Positions 47,201 to 59,200 of a stretch of DNA of 64,000 bases are shown one piece after another; position 1 is the stretch's first letter, and each line of letters begins with the position of its first letter. The notes beneath the pieces were generated by a model. It ran no database searches, was not told the DNA's origin, and saw only the letters and a list, made by a program, of their open reading frames with translations. Location of the stretch: contig NC_068358.1 of the NCBI RefSeq assembly GCF_020536995.1, positions 82,527,749 to 82,591,748 of the forward strand, in the 5' to 3' direction. A program made the position numbers and the translations under genes. Origin of the DNA: Dreissena polymorpha (taxonomy: Eukaryota > Mollusca > Bivalvia > Myida > Dreissenidae).

Positions 47201-50200
47201 GGGGGCCTTCCATTTTTATACCACACCCTTTTAAAATATTCCCCCCCCTCCCATTGTTTCGCCGCACTCCACTTCAATATGACCAACCCTTTTTGTCCCC
47301 TATTTATTTGTCTATGTTTTCATTATTACAGTCACACCAAACTTGTTAATATTGACTTCTGATAATTTGTATTGTAACAACTAAAGCATATTATAATTCA
47401 GATCGCTACATCATCTAATTTAGATTTTATCGCAATCTTTGAACAGATCACTGATTGCAGAGTTGCTAAGTTGTCAGATTCTTACATGTTTTAAGTTTAT
47501 TTAGCAAAACCTGGTAGTTTGATTATGTTTAATACTGCATAAAAATATTGAGTAATTCCTTGTGAAATTTAAACGGCAAAAAAATAATGATTTTTCTTCA
47601 CCAAATACATAAACTGGTAAAGCGTAGCTCTCTCACAAACTGAAATAATTTTAACTGTTATTCAAACTTTGAAGTCATCAAATGTTCTCAATGTTCACAA
47701 CAACAATTAAAACAAGGATATATTGATATGTCTGCATGAAAGCTCCTTTATATCTGTGTTGGTCAAACAGTGGGTGGGGTAGCAGGTGGGTCAGCAACAA
47801 GCAAGAGACAAACATGTAACATGGAGGGGGACAAAATGGCTGTGAACATTCTGACGGGTATTACACTTCAGGACTGCAAATATTGAAACCATTAAAGTAG
47901 TGAGTGAACAATTTGAAATACACAAAATTCAACATATCAATGGCAAAACTTTATTTTTGGCAGATTAAAACTCTGCAGTTAAAAAAAACAACCAACCTTT
48001 TCTTCCATGGAGGAAGCAGTAAAATGTAAAACATTAACATACACACAAAAGAACTGAATGTCATGGACTTATAAGAATATCAAAATTGAAATATTACAGT
48101 ATTACTGATAAAAACATATACACTAACAAAAGTCACAATATAAAAATTCTTGTAGTTTAAGAACATTGTCACAACATTTAGATACTAAACAAAACAATAT
48201 GACTAAATTTTTCAGTATGTCACATGAGTTTGGTAATTTTGAATTTTAAACATACATGTAGCATAAATATCATTTGTATTTAACCTCACTAGTTTTTACA
48301 TGACATTCTCTCGAGTTTGTTTTGCAATTAATTATTCTGCAAAAATTCGTTGCATAATGCTTGTTTTAAAAATTGAAGTGAAATCATTAATTGTTAAAAA
48401 CTTTAAATTGAAACCTTCATACCGGTAATTGCCTTTTGATGATTTGTGATCCAGTTTTAAACTAGTTAATATGATTCACTGTGTAAATTAAGCACTACAC
48501 ATGGACACAAAAACATATGAAGCAATAAAACAATTAAAAAAAATACACACTAAACACATAATAAACATAAAATTGCATTTTAGTTTTAAAGGCACAGACA
48601 CCTAGGCTACAGATACTTGCACAATGCAAGGCAACACAACTGAGGAGCTCACACAAACCAAAATAAGTGCGGAACAGTTACAGTCATTAGTGAGTTAGTA
48701 TGAACATGTCGAGCACTAAATGGCGCACAAAATCTAGACTAGCTACCACAACAACAAGCAGCATGCCAGTCATGTGATCGTCATGTGACCTGTCTAGTGT
48801 GGCAGATCCCCTCTTCTCTGGAAGTTAGAGACTCTCATAAGTAATCAAGGATACCATATAAACATAACACATGTGGTCAGCATAGTTCTAGAACACAAAA
48901 AGTGCTTATATTTGCTGTTTGCATCGCATTTCTTCACAAGGATAGTGATTGACTTTTTTTTAATTAAAACCTTTTTTTTTTAATTCTGTCTTAGTTTTAT
49001 TTTAGTACACCATATTGTCCCATGCAAGCCAGACTGTTCATCAGCTTCTTTGCAGTCAAGGCTGTTTACCTGTTCTGGCTGACAAGGGGTTGTATGGAAA
49101 AAAAAATGTACACATAAACATTTAATATCACAATTGAGAGCATACAAAATGTTATACTCTTAAATCTATCCTTCCCACAAGGTTTCTTCTAGTGTAATTT
49201 GAAAGGTTTGTGATAAATCAAGTAATCAAAGAGAGAAAATAAACTTAATTCCATAGAACCATTAAACCAAACTGCATAATATTATTTCCAAATTAACATG
49301 TGACAATTTTTACCACTATTTTGATAAAAAATGTGCCTCTCAAAAGAGATTGAATCAGCCTCAGACTGAAGAACCACACCCCCTGCAAAGCTGTGAATAA
49401 AGTAAAATCGCTAAGGTGAGGCATGGCCAATGGGGCAACAGCTGACAGGTCACATGATCTGTGAGTCACATGACGGAGCCTTGCCTGAGGTGAGGTCTTT
49501 CTTCATCATCTGATAGTACTGTCGCGTCGACATGTTGTTCTGCTTGGCCAAAGTCTCAAACAGACACATATGCTTTTCATGGTCCGGATGAATCGTGAAC
49601 GCTCCCTTCTTATTGTAAACATACTTCACATTATTTTGGCTTGTGCTTTTGCTTCCTTCGCTTGGCTCTTTTTTTGTCTCATTTATCTCTTGGTGCTCTT
49701 CACTTTTGATAGTAGTTTCCGGTTCAGCTGGTTTATCAAATATTTTGTAACTGATGCCCTCGCCAATAGGGCGATAGTAAGGAGAGAATGGCGGGGGGTT
49801 GTGTTTACGTTTTCTGCTGTTCTTCATGGTTGTGGGGGAGGGACTGGTGGTGGTGGTTGTGGTAGTGGTGGTGAGTGGTTGCTGCGGGTTACGCTCAGTC
49901 CCATACAGGACGAGAACCCAATCCTTGAGTCTCGCACCTCCGACTGAAAAAAGACCAGTGTTGCTATGGTTACACAGAGACTAGACACAAACAGTGCTTA
50001 TTATCAGGCTGTTAGACACTTTCCCTCTCAGAAAAGCATTTTGAAGCTTTTGTAGTACATGAACCTTGAGACAATCAAACTAAAAATAAGACCTTTCTTA
50101 CTTGATTTAAGCTGTAAAGGCTTCATTTCCAACACTAAGATACTGATAAGCTGCAAACATAATTAAACATGAACAGACTGCGAGTTATTCACACACTGTT

Positions 50201-53200
50201 CTGGTTTTATGCTGTTTGCATATAGCCATTTTCACTTTTTGTTTCTGAGTGGGAAAGGGTTAGAGATAAACATTTTCTAGTATCATTCACATGTTCTAGT
50301 ATCAGGCAGTTAGTAATTATATACCAAGGTCTTTGTACAGTAACAAATAGGGGCAAATTGGTGATTTGCCAATACTCTAGAGACAAATATTTTCTAGCAG
50401 CATTCAGTTAATTATCATATACTATGGTCTTTGTTCAGAAACAAGCAGCACATATTCTTAAACTATATTTTAATAATACAAGTTATAAATGAAAATGATC
50501 AGTCAATCAGAGAGTTGTTTAAAAGAGACAAGACAACATTGATCATGTGCAACAAAAAAAAGGAAACTATTGTGATACTGTTAAACTAGTATAAAAGGAA
50601 TTAACTTAATACACTAAAAACTAAAATGAAAAGCTTAACACAATCCTGGGAAAATTCAAATAGTAATGGAGATATCTAATTAAATTAATCTATAACCTTC
50701 TCTTTTTGTTTTCTTTTTATTAGCAACAAGCTTCAAAGCACAGACATTTTTAGTTTCTAGTTTTATTCACATTTTAATGCAGACATTATCAATGTTTCTT
50801 CCTGAAAGTGTTTATTGGTTTCCAGCATTTAATACATCTAACTCCAACACCATGGGTTTCCAACAAGGGGGCTATTATGGCCCTAAATTGCTCACCTGAT
50901 ATCAAGGAGTACAACAATTGAAGAAGATCTGACCTGATGACATGGTTTCTGGCTTCAGGAGGGCTATTTTTTAATTTGGCCTTGAGACAAAAGACCCTAG
51001 TTTCGCTCACCTAGTTTGTACCATTGTTAAACTCGGACCATGCATATTCTAAGCAAGTTTCATGTACACTATATACAAAATGTGACTTCTAGAGTTCACA
51101 AGGTTTCACTACAGCCATATTAGGAAAACTGCCATGCTTTGGGTGCCCATGTTTTTCAAATGACCAGAACCATTTTGAACTATTAAGATAAAATAACAAA
51201 AAATGTACAACACAAGTTTCATGAAGATTGGACAACAAATGTTACTTCTTGAGTGTTAACAATATTTCATGATAGCCATATAAGACAAATTGCCTGCCCT
51301 TTTGCAGCCATGTTTTTCAATGAACTGACACCATTTTCTAACTAAGCAGAGATATCATAAGAATATATGTTCTGACCAAGTTTCATGAAGATTGAACAAA
51401 ATTGTTTGACTTTATAGTGTTCATAAGATTTTATTCCAGCCATATAAGGAAAACTGCCCAGCCCCTTGGCAGCCATGTTTTCCCAAAGACTTGAACAAAG
51501 AATAAGACTTCTAAAATGTTCATAAGCTTTTTTTATGAAATTTGATATAGTGTTTGACCTCATGTGACCAAGTTTCAAACTCAGACAACATTGAGAAAAA
51601 TGTTGTGACTAAGTTCTAATGTTGTCATTAAGATTGGACAATGAATGTGGAATCTATAGAGTGTTCACAAGGCCAATTTTGACGATGAAGAACGGAAAAA
51701 GACAATCACAAAAGCTCACCATCAGCATGTTGTTCAACCCCCCACACTAGTTATGTTGAGAAAAATGAGTATGTTTTATAACAGGACTTCCACGGTCAGA
51801 GACATATGCCCCCCCAAACAGGGTTTTGAACTAGTGACCCCAATTTCAAAAGGGGACATCTACTGTCCAAGGCGAATGCATATGTGAATCAGTCAATTTG
51901 TTGACGAGTTATTGATTGGAAATGATTTTCACACTTATTGTGATGGTGACCTTGACCTTTGACCTAGCGACACCAATTTAAAAGAAGTCATCTACTTTCC
52001 AAGGCCAATGTGCATGGGAAGTATAGAGCCAATCAGTCAATCCGTTGACGAATTATTGTTCAGAAACAATTTTCACAATAATTGAGACAGTGACCTTGAC
52101 CTTTGACCTAGTGATCCCAATTTCAATAGGGGTCAAGGCCAATGCACATGTGAAGTACCAAGCAAATCAGTCAATTAGTTGACAAGTTAATGAAGTTAAT
52201 GATTGGAAACGATTTTCACAATTATTGTGACACAAACCTTGACCTTTGACCTAGTGACCCCAATTTCAATAGGGGTCATCTACTGTCCAAGGCAAATGCA
52301 CATGTGAAGTATCAAGCCAATCGGTCAATTCATTGATGACTTATTGATCGGAAATGATTTTCACACTTGTTGTGACAGTGACTTTCGACCTAGTGACCCC
52401 AATTTCAATAGGGGTCATCTACTGTCCAAGGCAAATGCACATGTAAAGTTTCAAGCAAATCGGACAATCCATTGACGGGTTATCGATTGGAAACGAACTG
52501 GTCTACCGACAGACTGACAGACCAACCAACATCCAGCAAAACAATATACCCCCTCTTCTTTGAAGGGGGGCATAATAAAATGAATGTTGTTTACTGCTAT
52601 AAATGGATATGGAAAATACTTATAGCAGAGAAATTATTACTAAATCAAGTAAAATATCCACAATTAAAGAAAGTACGTAATAGGTGATCTGTAAAAAATA
52701 GCAATAATAAGTTTGCAAAAATGTTTGACTTTGTTTAACAAAATGAAGAATGTGAAAAAAGCAAAGCATGTTACAAAGAACAAAACAGCTCAAAGTTAAA
52801 ACAATCAAACAATACACACCAAAACAATGATACATGAAGCCTGCCTGACAAATAAGCAGTTACATCAGCGAAAATACACAAAGTAAGCAAACATAGGCAA
52901 AACATAAGTTGACAAACAAAACATAGACATGAAAATTGTCATCCCACTTAATGATCCCATATATTTTGGGATCCAAGACAACTTGTGTAGCCAGTAACCA
53001 AGGAGCATTCATGCAGCACCAACTTATGTTCAAATAAAATGTCATTTTCTTCCATAAAATAGTCAATGTAAGACAATGGGGAGGATATTTAAACATAATG
53101 TATACATAATGATGCAGAAATTAAGCAATTACATTTTATCAAGGTACCAAAGTGAACAATAAATAGTTTTGGTAACAAAAAATCTACCTCAGCCCAAAAT

Positions 53201-56200
53201 TTTGTATAACTCATAATAAACTTATGTATCATAATGGTACACTATTTATTTGATAAATGTATCCCTGTTTTTTCCTCAACTAAAGATAAATGTATGTGGC
53301 AGTATGCATCCTCATTCATCATTTTCAGAACCATGACATGAAGTCACTTTTTTTTAATTCAATGGAGTTGAATTATTATTAGTTTCATACATTGAACAAA
53401 TTTAATACCAGGTACTTCTGCTAATCTTTAAGCAAAAACACCATTAACTTCATAGAAATATGTATCTAATAACCCAAAAGTTAAAATTCTAGTCCATTTC
53501 ATTTAGTCCTTCTACAATATTTTTCATTGACAAAATAAGTCCATAAAACTTCTGTATAGGTCAACAAATTGACCTTCCTTTTTCTGCATTTAATATGATA
53601 ATAACCAAACAAACAACAATAGAGCAGTAATATATACTGCTCTGTTTAACTACAGATCTTTTTTTAATTTAATATTACTTATTTAATAAACATGCTTTTA
53701 AAAATCCTTAAATAAAGGAAATTTTTTTGTGCATATTTCTTAAGCAGTGAGAGTAAGTAAAGGCAATATAGACTTAGCAATTGTAGAATATTATTATCAA
53801 TTAATTCAGACAATGTCAGAATGGTAGAGAAAGTAGGGCAATTGTTAGCAAAGTGTCATAAGAGCTGCATCATGAGAAAAATGGGTCTTAGTAACCATAT
53901 ACAGCCTTTGTAGCATTGGAGCAGTCTGGTCAGAAGCTACTCTGTTCCGTAAGGAGACCACAAAACTTGGCATGACTTAATAGTGAACAGGTTAGCTCCT
54001 GACCAGACTGCGCAAATGTGCACATGCACAGGCTGGCAAAGCTATGCTGGCTTTATACTGGCATAAAGGCCATTTTTGCATGACTAAGGTCATATGTGTA
54101 TTTTATATTTAAAGCAATGTCATATAATAGAACTTGCATTTGCTTGATGAGAAATATTGCAGGGCTTCTTCTATGTTTATATACTAAAGAAATAACCGTA
54201 ACAACTTCACAAAACCAACATGAGGATATAAGGTATGGTTATTATTTATTTGTGTATTTCTTATCTTTTGTATCAATCAAACCCACTTAATATATATTAT
54301 AAGAGTTATTAACTGAAATTAAATTAATACTTTTCTTGTCTGTTATAATGATTATTCATTTGTTCCAATATTGTTTTACACACAATAACTTTTATTAACA
54401 ACCAACTGCCCAAATAAAAATTGCAGGAGTTTTTTTACAATTTTGATTATAAATTAAGCACCTGAGTACCAGAGTACCTATTCCTACCAAAGCCTAATTA
54501 TGTTTTGGAACATCCAATAAGGCTGTGTGAAGCTGACAATACCAATACTGGGACACGTCTTATTAAACATCGTACGACATAACATTACAAAAACAGTGTT
54601 GGAAAAATGCATATGTGCTAAGGACAATCTATGATTAATTATATGAACATCGTTCTGAGAAAACTGGGCTTAATGCATGTGCGTAAAGTGTAGTCCCATA
54701 TTAGCCTGTGCGGACATGCACTCTGCCCAGTTTCTCATATAATCATGCCTCACTCCGGGGAAAAAGGGCTTCATGCATGTGCGTAAAGTATCATCCTTGA
54801 TAAGCCTGTGCTTTAAAGGAATTTTTGTTTATAGAAAGTCTCTTCTGAAGAAGAATATAGTCTAGGCGCAGTGTTGTTCTTGCGATGTGCACAGAATTAT
54901 CTTGGAAGAAACTCTACTCACATGCATTAAGCACGTTTTTTCCAGAGCAGGCCTAAATTATATCATATGCTCATAAATTGTACTCATTCACATATTCCTA
55001 ATTTCAGGAACATATTGATCATAAATGTCTTAATTTTAGAGTACACAATTAGGTCATAACGTAAACTTGTTGTAAGATCTTTGATAAGATCGGCCCCAGG
55101 ATGACAATAGCTACAGATTGCTCATCATTGAGAAATATGACATCCTTCACTTTCAGAGGCTTTATACACAACATGGCATCTCCTCACTGCAGAAATTCAT
55201 GATTCTTACAGAAATGAAAAAGTGCTATTCCCACATTAAACAGAATGGCTTGAAATTAGTTACCACAAATGGTTGATTTAACAATTCCAAAATGATAATG
55301 AACATTGTTCTGTAACTTTTACTTCATAAACTTTGCTTTACAATTCATTTAGTTGGTTCAATTTAACAATGTTACACTTCAGACACTTGGAGATCCGCAC
55401 AATTTGTGTGAAAAGCCACAGAATTAGAAGGATTGCCTCCCCTTTATGACTAAATGTACACGAGCATCACTTACAAGTTTCGATATCGCCATTCAGATCA
55501 AAACTACCGTCAGCTACAAAGATATACAGGCTGGTTCATTAATAAAGATAATATAAATATGGAAAATAACTTATATTAACAGCATCTATACTATAAAACA
55601 TCAGATTGATGTGTGGAAGCACAATAGTTACTTGAGCATAAAAATATATCTTCATGTAAATTGCAAATTCATTTTCACTATTGGTAACATATCTCACCAA
55701 CTTTCTCTGGGTTTAAAAACATGTATCTATTTATAAACATTATTTTATCAAATCACAAAACAACACCAATCTGAAATACACACTTATTATAGCATCCGAG
55801 ATAAAAACTGTTTCAGTAAACAATACCATTTTCCTTTTTAATATGATTACAACTTTTCCACCAAACACTAAAAGCCATATAGAATCTAGTCCATTAAATC
55901 GTCATTTTTACAGCTGCTATATACTGAAGCCCTTTAAGGCCAGAACACTACCTCATAACAGAGTCAATTTTATTGAGAAACTTTCTTGCAGAAAAAAGCA
56001 TTTAAAGGGATTAACTTTCAATAATGATTATTGAAATTCAAACAATAAACTCTCAGACCAATGATAAGTCATTTTTGAGATAAGCATTAAGCATGGTAAA
56101 AAACAAGATATGTATCAATGGCTCACAGATGCCCCCTCATTCCATATCAATGGCGCACAGATGCCCCCTCATTCCATTTTTGTATATCTGAAAGTGTTTT

Positions 56201-59200
56201 GGGAAAAAAATACTGAAAAGTATTATTTTAAAGAAAATTCCTAAACCCAAGGGTAAATACTACTCAATCAATTGACCTAAGTGAAACTCCAACTTGATCT
56301 GAAGGTCATGTAGGTAGACTAACAACTCAGTATCAGGAAGCGTTTAAGAAAAAATAAATCCAATAAGTATTATTTTCAAGAATTTTTTTTTTAAGTCCAA
56401 GGCCTGTTTCTTCTTAAAAAATTGATAGACTGCATTGAAACTCAAACTTGAGCAGTAACTCATGTAGATAGACTCACACAACAACAATCAGGTAAATATC
56501 TGCACGCATTTATAAAAAAAAATTCGGAAAAGTATTATTTACTTCGCCAAAATCAATGGACCGCAACAAAACTCTAACTTGATCTGTAACTCATGCTGGT
56601 ACACTCACATACCAAACATCAAAACAAAGTTTGTAAGGAAAAAAACGGACAGCCTGATGGACAAATTGACAGACAAACTCGGAGTCAGACTTCTATCTGA
56701 CTGAAGGGTGGCATAAAACAAGGTTCATTTTCATGTGGTGAACAAAAAGTATGCACCAAATTTGTGACAAATTTGATGTGATTGGCTTTGTGTATGAGAA
56801 AGGAAATGTGTGACAGCACCAGAAAGGCGGGCCAACACAAAATACCAGTGCATCGTCAGAATCCAAAAAACAATTTGTCAATGCATGTTACCAGAGTATG
56901 TAATTCGTCAGCACTATATTATCTACTATGGAAGAATAAACTGTAGATGGTTTGCTTTAATAAATATTCTTGAGCACTTTTCTGACTAATCATATGACCC
57001 AATAAAACTGATCTGTGTCTTTTCAATACTCTTGTGGGTTCATTAACAATGTGCATGATAACACAGAATATATTGTAAAGGAGATTATCCATAACTGTTA
57101 ACATGAGCTAAATGAATTTGATAAGCTTTGCAATATTTCAATAGAATCAAAGAGATGGGTCATTAATTATTCACATATCACCAACAATGAGTTCTGACAA
57201 TGCAGCTGGTTGGGGCACATAAAGATCACATGTCCCACTTACATGATCGTGCTCCATTTTCGATGACGAGCACCCACTGACCCTTGGCAAGCTCGCCCCA
57301 GTTATGGGTGGTCATAAAGGCCCAGTTGTTGAAGCCCTCCTTGGAGTTATCCTGACTGCGCTTGGCCAGCAGGGTGGAGCGCGTTCCCATGGGAGAGGTG
57401 AGGTAGATCTGGATGTCGCCCCGCCTGCTAGCCTTCAGCGTGATGCGTGCCTGGACGTGCTCCAGATATTTGACCTCGTACTCTGTGCCTTCACAGCCGT
57501 CTGTGTACAGGGGAACAGAGATCTTGCCGTTCATGGGCACTGGTCTGAAACATGCAAGCAAAAATTATAGGCTCTTTTCTTCCAATCAATGAAATAACAA
57601 ATTGTTATAAATTATACACTTACTCTACCATTTAACAAACTATCAAATGACTACACATTGGCATAATTGGCTAAAGAAATATTTATTTGGCTATTTTTTT
57701 CATTATTAACACTATACAAAATCTAACATGAATAGAATTTCTGTTCAACCATAAACATAGCAAAAGAAAATGTTCAGTCAAGAAGAATGCTCAGATTATG
57801 GAGGACTTTGATTTTTAAGGGAATTGGTAATTTTCAAAAGAACACTACCACTCCAGAACAATAGTTGTTGTTTGTCAAACAGTTACAAATAATCTTGACA
57901 AAATAACAATTATAGAGAATATCCAACATAAAGACACTATCAACATTAACATTTAAATATCTTTTTTTAATTATTAGCATTCAGTCTAAGAATTAAGAAT
58001 TGGTTGGTATATAATGGGCCCAAGTCCATATTAAGAAGTTGAATTACTTGTTTGTGTCGAAGGAACGTATCTCACAGATGTGCTGTGGTGGGACAGTGGT
58101 CCAGTTACGTGCAAGCTGAACCATGGCTGCAGCATCCATCAGTCCGTAGCCAAATGAGTGACTCACTGTAACACACAGAATATGCAGAACAATTAAACAA
58201 ATTATGGAATTACAACAATTGTTTTGCATTATGTTGACCCTGCTTGCACAGTTGGTAGAAAGCTGAACTATCAATATGCCGTTTTCTAGTTTAAATCCCT
58301 GCTTGGCAAACAATTCGGGATTTGTTATCAAATCATTGTTGCAGCTGTTCTCTCAAAACTCCTGAATCTAGTAAAATCTAGTAGTACAATTGTCAGTTAA
58401 TGAAATCAGGTTTAGCAATTAATTAAACTGGTAAACTGCTTAGAGCAACAAGGCTTGCCCTGGAAAAGAAGTGAGTAGATTAATCAAGAGTCAAAAGAGG
58501 ACAAAATCACTGAAAATGGAGAAATATCCTAACAAACACAAATCATCTTCATTCATTCATCAGTGATACAACAATTATTTGCTGATTGTGTAATATGCCA
58601 ACAAAAATTGCTAAACAAGAGGCCCCAAAGGGCCCTGGGTCGCTCACCTGAGAAACTAAGATGGAAAGAACAAAGATTAAAACTCTTCAGCAAATATTTC
58701 AAATTATTGGTATGAGAAGACTGACTTTAAAAATAAGGTGTTCCAAAGTATTCACAATAGGCCTATACAGAAAAATTACCCCACCCACCCTGGCGGCCAT
58801 GTTTTTAATACCTAGATTTTTTTTACATATATATATAAGGAAAATGCTTCTTACATACATATAGAGAAAACTGCCCCATCCCCTGGCGGCCATGTCTTTC
58901 CACTGATCACGACCATTTTCAAACTCATCCAACATATCAATAAAACCAATGTTTTAACCAAGTTTCATGATGATTGGCAAAAAAATGTGACTTTGAGAGT
59001 GTTCACAAGCTTTTTTAGTATATAAAATTAAGGAAAATGACGGACCCCCCACCACTGGCGTTCATGTTACTAGATTGATCAAAACCATTTTTGAACTCAA
59101 CCGTCATATCCAGGAAAGAATCTTCTGACCAAATGTCATGAAGATTGGGCAACAAATGTGTATTCTAGACTGTTCACATGTTTTCTTATATACATATATA

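Noticed and set aside
49570-49947. Plus-strand open frame opposite the alternative convertase exon
   Set aside because: It is the antisense of a well-supported exon; the Gly/Val runs mirror the threonine codons.
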